A DNA stretch of 64,000 bases, taken from Bacillus_BD oryzisoli. Lineage in GTDB: Bacteria > Bacillota > Bacilli > Bacillales > Cytobacillaceae. Of the stretch, positions 1 through 8,544 are shown one piece after another (the stretch's first letter is position 1; each line of letters begins with the position of its first letter). The stretch is taken from the NCBI RefSeq assembly GCF_036670025.1, contig NZ_CP137640.1, positions 2,328,001-2,392,000 of the forward strand, in the 5' to 3' direction. The notes below the pieces were generated by a model. It did not search any database and was not told where the DNA came from. It saw nothing but the letters and a program-made list of their open reading frames with translations. A program made the translations under genes and the position numbers.

Positions 1-833
1 ATATTAAGGGCTTATTCGACAACATTGATCATGGGTTATTAATGAAAGCAGTGGAAAAACACACAAGTATTAAATGGGTGAAGCTATACATTGAAAGATG
101 GCTAAAGGCACCTTTTCAAACAAAAGAAGGAGTAAAAGAACGTACTTCTGGCACACCGCAAGGTGGAGTCATAAGTCCAGTTCTTGCGAACCTATTTCTA
201 CACTACACATTTGATAAATGGATGACAATTAACCATCCTAATAATCAATTTGCGAGATATGCAGATGATGCTGTCATTCACTGCAAGTCAGAAGCTGAGG
301 CAATAAGACTGCTTGAATCATTAAGTAATAGGATGAACGAATGTAAACTTGAACTACATCCAAATAAAACAAGAATTGTATATTGTAAAGACTCAGATAG
401 GAAAGAATATCACGAAAATATTTCGTTTGATTTTCTAGGATATACGTTCAGGCCAAGACGTTCTAAGAATAGATGGGGAAAGCATTTTATTAACTTCACA
501 CCAGCGATTAGTAGCAAATCTAAGAAATCAATTCGACAAAAAGTAAGGGATTGGAAGCTACAGTTAAAAGCTGATAAGGACCTTACTGACCTATCAAATA
601 TGTTTAACTCAAAGATAATAGGATGGATAAATTTCTATGGAAAATTCTACAAATCAGAAATGTACCCAACATTAAGGCACATCAACAAAGCCTTAATAAT
701 GTGGGCAAGAAAGAAATACAAAAGGTTAGCTCGTCACAAGAAAAGAGCAGAACATTTCTTAGGTAGAATTGCAAATCAGAATCCCAAGTTATTTAAACAT
801 TGGGAAATAGGCATTAAACCTACGGCTGAATAA
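1..833 (+). CDS. ltrA: Group II intron reverse transcriptase/maturase (inner intron), C-terminal part
   Basis: The reading frame is open from the window edge and matches the complete 442-residue protein at 20976-22304 from about residue 167 to the end. It carries the TPQGGVISP motif, the YADD catalytic box of the polymerase palm and a C-terminal maturase (domain X) region ending in a Lys/Arg-rich stretch. I see no HNH endonuclease domain. A few substitutions separate it from the other copy (for example FARYADD context Q for P), but no frame break is visible. It would splice and mobilise the inner intron. The N-terminus is cut by the window. Confidence 0.85.
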   Translation, partial: IKGLFDNIDHGLLMKAVEKHTSIKWVKLYIERWLKAPFQTKEGVKERTSGTPQGGVISPVLANLFLHYTFDKWMTINHPNNQFARYADDAVIHCKSEAEAIRLLESLSNRMNECKLELHPNKTRIVYCKDSDRKEYHENISFDFLGYTFRPRRSKNRWGKHFINFTPAISSKSKKSIRQKVRDWKLQLKADKDLTDLSNMFNSKIIGWINFYGKFYKSEMYPTLRHINKALIMWARKKYKRLARHKKRAEHFLGRIANQNPKLFKHWEIGIKPTAE

Positions 834-834
834 T

Positions 835-910
835 GGGAGCCGGATGAGCTGAGAGGTTCACGTCCGGTTCTGAGAGGGGCTACTGGGGAGGTTCCAGTGG
901 TCTACTTGCC
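835..910 (+). ncRNA. Inner group II intron domains V and VI
   Basis: GAGCCGGATGAGCTG pairs with CACGTCCGGTTCT to form a typical domain V hairpin, followed by a CTACTGG...CCAGTGG domain VI hairpin. The intron probably ends near 910, where the interrupted outer reverse transcriptase frame resumes. Confidence 0.8.
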
Positions 911-1455
911 TTGTTTGTTGTTTTCAATCTAAAAGTGAAGCTGAACAATTCTTTGAATCATTAAAATTGAGACTAAAGAAATTTAACTTAGAAATAGCTG
1001 AGGATAAAACTAAAATTATTCCTTTCGGAAGGTTTGCGGAGAAAGATGCAAAACAAAAGGGAAACAGTAAACCCTCAACCTTTGAATTCCTAGGTTTTAC
1101 ACACTATTGTGGGAAAAGCAAACAAGGTAAGTTCCGAGTGAAACGGAAGTCAAGTAGGAAGAAAGTCCAAGGCAAACTCAAAGAATCTAAGCAATGGTTG
1201 AAGATTAATAGAAATAAAGATATTCATATCATTATGGATAGATTTAGACGCTCTCTTATAGGTTATTACAATTATTATTGCATCACAGATAATACCCAAA
1301 GTGTAAACAAATTCAGAGACAAAATCGGATACTTACTGTATAAATGGCTCAATAGAAGAAGTCAAAGGAAATCATTTAATTGGGATAAATTCAGACTCTT
1401 TCTTAATAAATACCCATTACCTTACGCAAAATTAAGGTTAACATATATGACTTAA
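911..1455 (+). pseudogene. Outer group II intron reverse transcriptase, 3' fragment
   Basis: The frame resumes right after the inner intron with the residues that normally follow YADDF (VCCFQSKSEAEQ...), then the thumb and domain X region (GRFAEKDAKQKGN, FLGFTHYCGKS). Compared with 22382-22953 one base is missing near 1429, so the frame ends about a dozen residues early. It cannot be made in one piece unless the inner intron is spliced out, and even then its C-terminus is altered. Confidence 0.8.
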
Positions 1456-1489
1456 GAAAAGAGATTAGCTACATTATGTGAATGATAAC

Positions 1490-1590
1490 TAGGAGGAGCC
1501 GTGTGCGTTAATTGCGCAAGCACGGTTCTGTGAGGGAAGAGGAATACAATCTACCGTGAGGTAGAGAGATTCCCTTCTACTCGACTAGCA
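1490..1590 (+). ncRNA. Outer group II intron domains V and VI
   Basis: GAGCCGTGTGCG and CGCAAGCACGGTTCTGTGAG form the domain V hairpin. It is followed by a short domain VI hairpin ending CTTCTAC. The exact 3' splice point is uncertain because the next eight bases (TCGACTAG) are shared with the other copy. Confidence 0.75.
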
Positions 1591-1641
1591 GAATAAGGGA
1601 ATTATCATTTAGGAAGAATAGTCCAGAGGTGGTAATAGTTC

Positions 1642-1935
1642 GTGAAAAGAATAGTCATAGTGTTTGTTGGATTACTCTTGGTAGTATGGAATGGAGTTCC
1701 CAAAAATGAATTGCTTGAAGAAACATTATATACAAGATACCATTCTTATCTCGACCAAACCTATTCGGATTTTATCCTGTGTCCCAAAATAGATAAAATC
1801 GAAAGAATAGAAGGTGATACTCGCAGACATATCGTTAATGCAGGTGCGTTAAATTACTGTAGAGTGACAATAAAGTTATTTAATTTTAAAACCTCAAACA
1901 CGTATACCCCCGTCCTAAAATTAGGACGGGGGTAA
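1642..1935 (+). CDS. Small secreted or membrane-anchored protein, probably truncated
   Basis: A GTG start follows a GAGGTGG-like ribosome site. The first 18 residues are a hydrophobic signal-like segment, followed by a region (LLEETLYTRYHSYLDQTYSD) that resembles the DUF3888 type of small Bacillus secreted proteins; this assignment is weak. The reading frame runs into the perfect palindrome at 1906-1933 and stops in it, so the natural C-terminus has probably been replaced by inserted DNA. Function unknown. Confidence 0.4.
   Translation: MKRIVIVFVGLLLVVWNGVPKNELLEETLYTRYHSYLDQTYSDFILCPKIDKIERIEGDTRRHIVNAGALNYCRVTIKLFNFKTSNTYTPVLKLGRG
1906..1933. repeat. Perfect 13-bp inverted repeat with 2-base loop
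   Basis: ACCCCCGTCCTAA and TTAGGACGGGGGT pair perfectly around AA. The shape resembles the end hairpins of IS200/IS605 elements more than a terminator, because no T-run follows. No transposase is adjacent. Confidence 0.6.
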
Positions 1936-2250
1936 AACAAAGTTGTTTAATTTTTGATAAAAAATACTTCACCAAACGAAAAAATAACAATAAAGTCGTT
2001 TAAAAATCTAAGTTTTATTCCATAATAGCGCTCTATAATGGAATAACTAAAACATAATCCAAATTTTAAAAATCAATTAATTCTTCTTTCACTAAAGCTA
2101 CCCGTTAGATGTGTTGTTCAATTATATGACCCAATGAAAATAAGCGCTATCCTTTAAACATAATAAGTATTTGAGCTTTTTTCTCGTGAAACAAGAATAA
2201 TCAAGAAGTATCAGGCACCATAATAGGCGTGCATTTTGAACCGATTCCTG
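1936..2250. other. Intergenic region with a minus-strand copy of the dispersed repeat
   Basis: The region is AT-rich with no credible gene. At about 2083-2112 it holds the only clear minus-strand copy of the dispersed repeat (reverse complement CTAACGGGTAGCTTTAGTG). At 2209-2221 there is a fragment of the TCAGGCACC palindromic motif also seen near 37621 and 46958. Confidence 0.5.
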
Positions 2251-3423
2251 CTACATTTTTTCAGAGGCACCCACATGACGTTTCTTAACAGGCTTAAGGA
2301 TGGCAAATCCCATTAAACATAAAGAAATTAGCCCAATCACTCCAATCGTCCCTATTCCATTTTCAAACAAACCCTTATCAAAAAACAACAGATCCATAAA
2401 ACTTTCTAAGCTAAAACGAAATGGAACCCATGTATAAAGATAGTCCCTAGTTACATTAGGTAGCAGCTCAGGTGCCATCGTTAAAATCGGTGTGGAAAAG
2501 AAGAACAATAAGATAATGAGCGGTGCAGCCGGATAGCCTATCCAGTTCAATAAAGTATTCTGAATAAAGAAGAAACAAAGGCCGATAAAGACCAACATGA
2601 TAAACAATTCCCCTTCATTCGAAACGCTGACCTCCAACACCCTTATTGTTAGGAGAAAAATAACACCACTGATGAACACTACATATAGAACACCGGCAAT
2701 AATTTGGCTCGCAAAACTCTTTAACGTCCAACTGCCTTCCGTTCCTTTTTTTAGGAGGGTAAACAAAATCATCGAACTGATAAAGGTTGCCATCCACAAT
2801 ATTTGAGTGAACAGAGCAGGTGTATTCCCATTCGCGCTGTTGGAACCAACCGGATTTATTTTTTCCGTTTCAACGCTAACTGGGTTAGAGATTATTTTTG
2901 CCATATCAAGCGAAATGGGTACCTTCATTTCAGCGATTTGTGTATATAATTGCGCTTCGATTTGTTGGTTGAATGTTATTAATACGCTATTGGCAATTTG
3001 TAATGCCAGGTTTGCCCCGCCGAGATTCATTCCTTCATTAATAATTATCGTTGTCGATGGTTTAGTTGGATTGATGGTTAATAGAGAGAATATATTCTTT
3101 GATAAGTCCCGGGGCAAAACAATGGCAGCGTACACTTCTTTCTCATTCATTGCTTCCAATGCTGCCACTTTTGTCTTCAGTATTTTCCACTTAACACTTG
3201 AAGTATCTCTTTTTTGAATTTCCTTAGCGAAAGTTGCGCCTAAATTGAAATTCTCCCCATTTGGTAGCTTAGCTCCCTCATCTTCCACTACTACCGCTAT
3301 CGGAAGTTCTTTTGGAGTTGGATTTACCATAGAGCCCATGAAAGCGAAAGTAAATATACTAGCCACAAGAATGTTAATTCCTAAGCCTATCCAAAGCATT
3401 TTATTTTTGAAAAAACGTCCCAT
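2251..3423 (-). CDS. ABC-2 / YhgE-Pip-like membrane protein
   Basis: The protein has 390 residues. It has one N-terminal membrane segment (about 10-30), a large extracytoplasmic domain (about 31-205) and then about five membrane segments between 208 and 380. This is the layout of ABC-2 type permeases of the YhgE/Pip and DUF3533-like group, which export or position cell-envelope substrates; the substrate is not predictable. No ATPase gene is adjacent. It is divergent from the TetR gene at 3621, and the shared 200-bp spacer contains an operator-like palindrome, so repression by that regulator is likely. An AAAAGGGGGACATTAA ribosome site precedes the ATG. Confidence 0.75.
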   Translation of the reverse strand: MGRFFKNKMLWIGLGINILVASIFTFAFMGSMVNPTPKELPIAVVVEDEGAKLPNGENFNLGATFAKEIQKRDTSSVKWKILKTKVAALEAMNEKEVYAAIVLPRDLSKNIFSLLTINPTKPSTTIIINEGMNLGGANLALQIANSVLITFNQQIEAQLYTQIAEMKVPISLDMAKIISNPVSVETEKINPVGSNSANGNTPALFTQILWMATFISSMILFTLLKKGTEGSWTLKSFASQIIAGVLYVVFISGVIFLLTIRVLEVSVSNEGELFIMLVFIGLCFFFIQNTLLNWIGYPAAPLIILLFFFSTPILTMAPELLPNVTRDYLYTWVPFRFSLESFMDLLFFDKGLFENGIGTIGVIGLISLCLMGFAILKPVKKRHVGASEKM

Positions 3424-3444
3424 TTAATGTCCCCCTTTTTATTG

Positions 3445-3495
3445 ACACTGTATTGAATATTTAATACAGTGTTGTATATTTAATACAGTGTTGTA
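3445..3495. promoter_or_regulatory. Candidate TetR operator: palindrome plus tandem repeat
   Basis: ACACTGTATT (3445-3454) and AATACAGTGT (3463-3472) are a perfect 10-bp inverted repeat with an 8-bp spacer. The right arm lies in a 19-bp unit repeated exactly in tandem (3458-3476 and 3477-3495). It lies just upstream of the minus-strand permease gene and between it and the TetR gene. Confidence 0.7.
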
Positions 3496-3620
3496 TATAA
3501 TGCCATTATAGAAAATAACGTCAGCTATTCAATGAGCAAAATAAGTTGAGCTGTTAATTAAACGACAGACCTTTAGAAATTGTTGATTATTTTACATGAA
3601 ACATTAAGGGAAGTGGAAAA

Positions 3621-4226
3621 ATGGGGAAAAAGACGGACCTTCGAGTGCTGAGAACAAAAAAAATAATTAAAGAAGCATTCCTGACACTAATTCAGAAAAA
3701 AGGATTCGGTGCCATTACCATACAGGATATTGCTGATGAGGCTTTTATTAATAGAGCTACATTTTATTTGCATTACCAGGATAAATATGACTTACTCGAC
3801 CAAGTTTGTGACACTTATTTAAAGGAGTTAATCACGAAAATCCATAACCCTTTTCACCTCAAAAATAAAGAGCTCGATGGAAAAAGGATTGAGTTAACAT
3901 TAATAAGTGTCTTTGAAAATATTGAAAAGAACCTTGATTTTTACAAGATTATGTTTGGTCCAAATGGGATACCTAATTTCTCTCACGGAGTGGAAAAGCT
4001 TCTTTTTGATAAATTTAAAGCAAATTTTACCGCCTTCGTTGGAGATTTAAATACATTAGAGATACCTGCAGATTTTCTCATAAAATACATTAGTTCTGCG
4101 TATATCGGAGTTATAGAATGGTGGCTTAATACAGAAAATCGATATTCCCCAGAGTATATGGCGGAGAATCTGAAAAAAATCATAACCAAGGGGCCACTAA
4201 GTATGATTGGGTATAGAATCGTTTAA
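3621..4226 (+). CDS. TetR/AcrR family transcriptional regulator
   Basis: The protein has 201 residues. The N-terminal helix-turn-helix (about 8-55) has the family signature: KIIKEAFLTLIQKKGF, ITIQDIADEA, then NRATFYLHYQDKYDLL. The C-terminal ligand domain is of the TetR_C_7/YbiH-like type seen in many Bacillus regulators. The divergent permease gene and the palindrome at 3445-3472 suggest it represses that permease and possibly itself. The start follows a GGGAAGTGG ribosome site. Confidence 0.85.
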   Translation: MGKKTDLRVLRTKKIIKEAFLTLIQKKGFGAITIQDIADEAFINRATFYLHYQDKYDLLDQVCDTYLKELITKIHNPFHLKNKELDGKRIELTLISVFENIEKNLDFYKIMFGPNGIPNFSHGVEKLLFDKFKANFTAFVGDLNTLEIPADFLIKYISSAYIGVIEWWLNTENRYSPEYMAENLKKIITKGPLSMIGYRIV

Positions 4227-4330
4227 ACAATGTAGGTTTGGTTCATTTGCCTGACAAAATAGAAAATGTAAAGGCACAACCACTTCCTAAAACGTCCCGA
4301 TTGTTGAATAACATGACTGGCGTTTTTTAA

Positions 4331-4489
4331 ACAACTTTATTATCTCAGTACAATTACGACGGGCATCATGGAGATGTTCCCTATGATAGAATTCATATCA
4401 CATTGACTGACCCTCCTCAAAAGGGTGTTGAAATCAATAAAGTTACAATACAAAAAGGTATTTCTGAAAAGGAAAGTCTTAAACTATAG
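4331..4489 (+). pseudogene. C-terminal fragment of an unidentified gene
   Basis: An open stretch of about 52 codons without a start (translation contains DGHHGDVPYDRIHITLTD and VTIQKGISEKE) ends at TAG 4487-4489. It reads like the tail of a real protein whose 5' part is gone. The stop falls in a degenerate copy of the dispersed repeat. I do not recognise the family. Confidence 0.4.
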
Positions 4490-4530
4490 GGGTGCGTTTG
4501 TTCAACAGTGGGGGTTGCTGCTGCATTTAG
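4478..4530 (+). repeat. Dispersed repeat, degenerate copy
   Basis: CTTAAACTATAGGGGTGCG followed by TTTGTTCAACAGTGGGGGTTGCTGCTG matches the repeat core and its hairpin half. The rest of 4531-4684 holds no gene that I can see. Confidence 0.55.
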
Positions 4531-4702
4531 CTAGAGGAGCGGTAAAGGTGGAAAAGGGATTATGTATCTAGTTGTCGAATTGTTTAATTTACATAATCAA
4601 GCTGTTCATTCAAAGTGCTTCGTTTGCGGTCCGAGTTGTTCATCTTAGTCGGAAACGACTAAAGTGAAAATTAAATAAATTGAAATGAAAGAAGTGAAGG
4701 TT

Positions 4703-5092
4703 TTGATTAAATATAAATGCCTCCATCATGTAAGTCTTACCGTCACAAATTTGAAAAGAGCAAAAGATTTCTATGGGAATACTTTATGTTTAAAAGAAAT
4801 ACCTCGTCCTGATTTTGATTTTGCGGGTGCCTGGTATGAAATAGAGGGAAAGCAAATCCACTTGATAGTCGATCCCTCTTCACAGACGATTCGGGAGGAT
4901 AAAAGCATATCCAGTAGAGAAGGTCACTTTGCTCTTAGAGTCGAGAACTACTATGACACTCTTACATGGTTAAAACAAAATGAAGTTGAAATCATTGAAA
5001 AACCGTACGGAAAAAGTGGATTCGCTCAAATTTTCTGTGCAGATCCAGATGGTAATTTGATTGAACTAAATGTTGACCAGAAAGATTTATAA
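4703..5092 (+). CDS. VOC (glyoxalase/dioxygenase superfamily) protein
   Basis: One vicinal-oxygen-chelate domain fills the protein. Likely metal ligands are His in CLHHVSLTV, His in KQIHLIVD or GHFALRV, and the final Glu in GNLIELNVD. These proteins isomerise, cleave or bind small molecules; glyoxalase- or FosB-like functions are possible, but the substrate is not readable. An ATG exists at 4685 with a poor ribosome site. I prefer TTG 4703, which lies 6 bases after GTGAAGG. It is a stand-alone gene followed by a terminator and a dispersed repeat that carries an IS110. Confidence 0.8.
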   Translation: MIKYKCLHHVSLTVTNLKRAKDFYGNTLCLKEIPRPDFDFAGAWYEIEGKQIHLIVDPSSQTIREDKSISSREGHFALRVENYYDTLTWLKQNEVEIIEKPYGKSGFAQIFCADPDGNLIELNVDQKDL

Positions 5093-5103
5093 ATAAAAAG
5101 ATA

Positions 5104-5130
5104 AAAGGCTTCCAATACGGGAGGCTTTTC
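5104..5130 (+). terminator. Intrinsic terminator after VOC gene
   Basis: GGCTTCC and GGGAGGCTTTT form a short stem followed by a T-run. Confidence 0.6.
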
Positions 5131-5149
5131 TTATTGAAGTAACGGGCAG
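5130..5149 (+). repeat. Dispersed repeat, left half, interrupted by IS110
   Basis: CTTATTGAAGTAACGGGCAG is the repeat core. Its right half (ATTAGTGGAATAAG) lies 1.81 kb away at 6960, so the element sits between the two halves. Confidence 0.8.
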
Positions 5150-5265
5150 CATTCCTGTAATGAAGAAATATTGGGTTTGAACATAAAAAAGCCCCTTGGT
5201 AAGATATGAGTGTCCCAAGCTTGGCGGCAAAAAGGACATAAACATACTACCAGGAGGCTATTTAA

Positions 5266-6548
5266 ATGAATTATAACCAAAATAAAAAAATTGCTCAAAT
5301 TACTTCTCAAACATTAATTATAGGTGTTGATATTGCTAAATACAAGCATGTGGCAAGAGCCCAAGACATTAGGGGTTTAGAATTCTCAGCACCCTTATAC
5401 TTTGAAAATACTAAATCTAGCTTTAACGGTTTCATAGAGTGGGTTAAAAACTTAATGGACCAAAACAAAATGGAAAAAGTGATCGTAGGAATGGAGCCGA
5501 CAGGTCATTATTGGCTTAATTTAGCCTACTTTCTTAAGGAAAATAATATCAAGTTTGTAGTCGTAAATCCTATGCATGTAAAGAAGAGTAAAGAGTTAGA
5601 TGATACTTCTCCAACTAAAAATGATGTAAAGGATGCAAGAGTTATTGCACAGTTGGTCAAAGACGGGAGATATGCTGAACCTAATATACCACAAGGAGTT
5701 TACGCAGAACTTCGAGTGGCTCGAAAAATACGTGATCTCTTGATTGTTGATCTTCAAGCAGTTCAAGGGCAAATCCATAATTGGATAGACCGCTATTTTC
5801 CTGAATTCCTAACCGTTTTTAAAGATTGGGAAGGTAAGGCTGCAATACAATTATTAAAATTAAATTTATTGCCACATGAAATAGTGAATCTTTCGGAACA
5901 AGAGATGCTTGAACATCTTCGAAAAGCTGTTAAACGTGCAGTGGGACTCAGTAAAATAAAAGAACTAAAGCAGGTGGCAATGGTTTCTATTGGCATTCGT
6001 GAAGGTTCTGATATGGCTAAATTAGAGCTTCGCGCGTTAATAGACAAATATGAACTAATCATTAAAAAGTTCGAAGAACTTGAATCAAATATAGATAAAC
6101 TTCTTGAACAGATTCCAGGTGTTGAACAAATGTTGGCGATTAAGGGAATAGGGAAAGACACAATTGCAGGGTTTTTCTCAGAGGTAGGAGATTTAACTTA
6201 CTACTCACACCCAAGACAAATTATCAAATTAGCTGGGCTTAGTCTAAAGCCTCTGGAAAGCATAAAGGGCAAACCAAAATTACAAAGAGAGGAAGGAAGA
6301 CCTTAAGAGCTCTCCTTTTTCGAGTAGCAATGCCTTTGGTGGCTAAAAATACTGCGTTTAAAGCCTTACATGAGTATTTTACAAAACGCCCAAATAACCC
6401 TTTGAAGAAGATGCAATCTCTAATCGCAATTTGTAATAAGCTCATACGGATTCTGTTCACGATCGGTAAAAAACAGTGTGAATTTAGTGAGGAACGTATG
6501 TTAAGGGACATTCCTCATATGGTGGCATTACAGAAAGCAGCAGCTTAA
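5266..6548 (+). pseudogene. IS110-family RNA-guided recombinase, frameshifted
   Basis: The N-terminal RuvC-like DEDD domain is intact: Asp in IIGVDIAKYKH, Glu in GMEPTGHYW, and Asp residues in TKNDVKDARVIAQLV. A 7-base deletion near 6247, compared with copies C and D, shifts the frame just before the catalytic serine motif (NTSGKHKGQTKITKRG), so the C-terminal domain is read in another frame (6330-6548). The element should be immobile unless helped in trans by copy B or C. The start is supported by CAGGAGGC eight bases upstream. Confidence 0.9.
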
Positions 6549-6596
6549 TTTTCTTTTCATCGGGATTATTTAGTAGGTTAATTGTTATAAACTTTT

Positions 6597-6770
6597 GAAG
6601 CACGGATTAGTCAGTAAAACAACTAAAGTACGGGCAAAGACCCTGTCGGGCAGCATGACTGACATCCACCTCATGGAAAGGTTGGACGAAGGAATTTTGG
6701 AGCAAAGACTCTGTGAGAAATGGGAGGGTTGACCTCCATGAGAAATGTGGAGATCCACCAGTGCGACCAT
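6597..6770 (+). ncRNA. Candidate IS110 guide (bridge/seek) RNA, copy A
   Basis: This is a conserved GC-richer block in the 400-bp non-coding 3' region of the element, kept in all four forward copies. It contains TACGGGCA (6629-6636) and CGGGCAGCA (6647-6655), matching the element's own insertion site. Several short hairpins are visible (GGAGGG...CCTCC). A 3' position for the guide RNA is known for the IS1111 branch of the family. Its ends are approximate. Confidence 0.5.
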
Positions 6771-7037
6771 TCTTTACCTATATATCCACCTTTAGGATAA
6801 GGTTGGTTTGGTAACTATTAATTGTTTTTTCACTTTGCCCCCAAAATTATCCTTTAGTACACAACTCTTCCAATATTCAAATAAATTTTCAAACAGACTA
6901 CTGCGTAATTCGGAGAAAACAAGAGAAATTGAGATATTCTCCTTTCTATATAGAGGGAGATTAGTGGAATAAGAAAAATTGATATTTTGGTAATTGAAAT
7001 CTAAGGATATAAATTCCAGATGAATGAAGAATAATAT

Positions 7038-7068
7038 AAAACCGTCACTGATAATAATGACGGCTTTA
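7038..7068. terminator. Terminator-like hairpin
   Basis: CCGTCA and TGACGG pair around a 10-base AT-rich loop, followed by CTTTAT. It sits between the IS element and the short membrane peptide gene. Confidence 0.45.
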
Positions 7069-7132
7069 TATTCAACAAAATCTAAAAAGATTTTATAATG
7101 TTACTGTTAGCTAAACGTAGTATGGGGAGATA

Positions 7133-7222
7133 ATGTTGAAAGTAACTAAAATTTTATTATACGTTTTTGTATTGTTTAATATTTTAGGGTTACTTTATTG
7201 GATTGGTACAATCATTAAATAA
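7133..7222 (+). CDS. Small hydrophobic peptide, 29 residues
   Basis: The ATG follows TATGGGGAGATA, a good ribosome site. The product is almost entirely one membrane segment (LLYVFVLFNILGLLYWIG) with a short basic N-terminus. It could be a small membrane protein or a toxin-like peptide; nothing nearby decides this. It is convergent with the DoxX-like gene. Confidence 0.45.
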   Translation: MLKVTKILLYVFVLFNILGLLYWIGTIIK

Positions 7223-7261
7223 AAATCGACTTTATGAGTTAATAGATATTCTTTCTTTATT

Positions 7262-7771
7262 TTATGGCATTAAGACGTTTTTTTCTCTTTTGTTTCGCTT
7301 CAGGTGCGATAGAGTAGATAAATTAAAATACTTATCGAGACTTAAGTGATATACATCTGTCCTGAAAATAATTAGTGAAAATGCACTTGTATAAAGAATA
7401 AGACTTATCAGGTTCATATTTCCAGAAAGGATAAAGTTAATGTGCATAAAGAGACAAGCAAGGATAGAAGGTATGGTAAATAAACCTGCTATGAGGAATA
7501 TGCCAAGTATAATCTGGACTATTGGGATAACGTAGTTCAAAACCATCAAATGTTCTAAAGTTATATTTTCTATGAAAATTTTATAAAAGGTTGGGACATG
7601 CGGGAGTTGTAATGAATTTATTAGATAATCATTCAAAAATAAACCTGGTTCTTTAAACCATAACTTTTCGGTGATTTTGGTCACTCCTGCTAACAACCAA
7701 CCTAATCCGAAAAGAACACGCATTAAAACAATAAGAGATGGAAACAATCTTATATCTTTCATTACTTTCAT
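7262..7771 (-). CDS. DoxX/DoxD-like membrane protein
   Basis: The protein has 169 residues and about four membrane helices. The N-terminal helix carries the family pattern RVLFGLGWLLAGVTKI, and a later helix carries NFILSGNMNL. DoxX-type proteins are associated with quinone-linked redox and thiol stress in other bacteria, but this one's function is not established. An AAGGAGGACTTTTTAAATG start context supports the ATG. It is divergent from the decayed small gene at 8064. Confidence 0.75.
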   Translation of the reverse strand: MKVMKDIRLFPSLIVLMRVLFGLGWLLAGVTKITEKLWFKEPGLFLNDYLINSLQLPHVPTFYKIFIENITLEHLMVLNYVIPIVQIILGIFLIAGLFTIPSILACLFMHINFILSGNMNLISLILYTSAFSLIIFRTDVYHLSLDKYFNLSTLSHLKRNKREKNVLMP

Positions 7772-7992
7772 TTAAAAAGTCCTCCTTAGTTTCTTTTTCC
7801 CTCGAAAAAATTTTTACCTTAGGCAAACTTTTGACTAAAAAAATTCACTTAAGTTATTTAGGTATTTTCCTAATTAATCGTATGCAGTACTGAATAAAAT
7901 GTTTCCTTCGCGAACAAAAGTTTACCGCAGGAAACAAATATTATGAATATATATTTATATAAGAACTATTGAAATAATGGTGAAATCACCCC

Positions 7993-8030
7993 ACTTATTC
8001 GTATAACGGTTCAGGTTAAGTTGAATAATG
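7993..8030 (+). repeat. Dispersed repeat
   Basis: CTTATTCGTATAACGGTTCAG followed by GTTAAGTTGAATAATG matches core and right half. The upstream spacer (7772-7992) shows no gene. Confidence 0.6.
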
Positions 8031-8063
8031 AAATGATGAAATAAAGAAAAAGGAGGATGCTAA

Positions 8064-8266
8064 ATGGTCATACATTCTAACATGTCACCAGAAGTAATTG
8101 TTGAAGTTTGGGAAGTTAAGGCAGATATTTTCAAAGAATATAAAATTCCACTTATAAAACAGACATTAGATATTCACTGGTTGAAGACAAACAAATTATT
8201 TCACTTCTTCAAGAATTAAATTCTGCTGTTGGAATTTCTATTGTAACTTGTATAGAAGGTGGTTGA
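8064..8266 (+). pseudogene. Frameshifted small conserved-looking protein (about 67 residues)
   Basis: ATG 8064 has a strong AGGAGG site. Frame 1 reads MVIHSNMSPEVIVEVWEVK... and stops at 8217. From about 8160 a second frame continues sensibly (YSLVEDKQIISLLQELNSAV, ending TCIEGG) to TGA 8264-8266. A small indel between them would restore one protein with a Cys-containing C-terminus. The family is not recognised. Confidence 0.5.
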
Positions 8267-8316
8267 TAGATAACATGCAAAAAGGGGTAGGTTAGTTACT
8301 CCTTATAAAAATTCTT

Positions 8317-8374
8317 GTTCAAGTAACGGGGTGCTATTCTTCAAGAAGGAGAATAGCTCTTTTTTTATTGAACT
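8317..8374 (+). repeat. Dispersed repeat pair with terminator hairpin; second core split by IS110
   Basis: GTTCAAGTAACGGGGTGC is followed by a strong hairpin (GCTATTCTTC...AGGAGAATAGC, 8333-8357) and seven T residues, then TTATTGAACT, where the inverse-strand IS110 begins. It probably terminates the gene at 8064. Confidence 0.8.
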
Positions 8375-8544
8375 CCCTCAGTAAGATGCGATTATCTCTC
8401 AAATACTCACTAATTCGCAGGATTTCAAATCACTTGAAATGACCATATGGGATTGATTGAATGAGATTTTGACATGAAGGCTGGATGAAGGCGTACTTAA
8501 ATAAAGGATTCAGTAATAAATCCAATGATTTCCATATAATGCAC

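Larger units (their letters stand above)
1..1590 (+). mobile_element. Nested group II introns, 3' part only (copy 1)
   Basis: This is the 3' portion of the same twin-intron structure found complete at 19275-23058. The order is: end of the inner intron reverse transcriptase, inner intron domains V/VI, the C-terminal part of the outer intron reverse transcriptase, then outer intron domains V/VI. The two copies are nearly identical over about 1.58 kb and diverge after TCGACTAG, so they are separate insertions of the same composite. The 5' end lies outside the window. Confidence 0.85.
5150..6959 (+). mobile_element. IS110-family element, forward subgroup, copy A (defective)
   Basis: Ends were set by comparing four copies with empty repeats: GGGCAG|CATTCCTG on the left and AGAGGGAG|ATTAGTGG on the right, so the junction dinucleotide is AG (CT on the other strand). 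The recombinase is frameshifted. The first about 1 kb is closest to copy C and the rest to copy D, a mosaic. The non-coding 3' part carries a candidate guide RNA. Confidence 0.85.

Noticed and set aside
5793..6161. Antisense Ser/Ile-rich open frames inside the IS110 genes (also at 13850 and 48756)
   Set aside because: Mirror images of the recombinase coding strand; they recur only because the IS copies recur.
8064..8219. 51-codon open frame as an intact gene
   Set aside because: The downstream frame clearly continues the protein (LVEDKQIISLLQELNSAV), so a frameshifted gene is the better reading.
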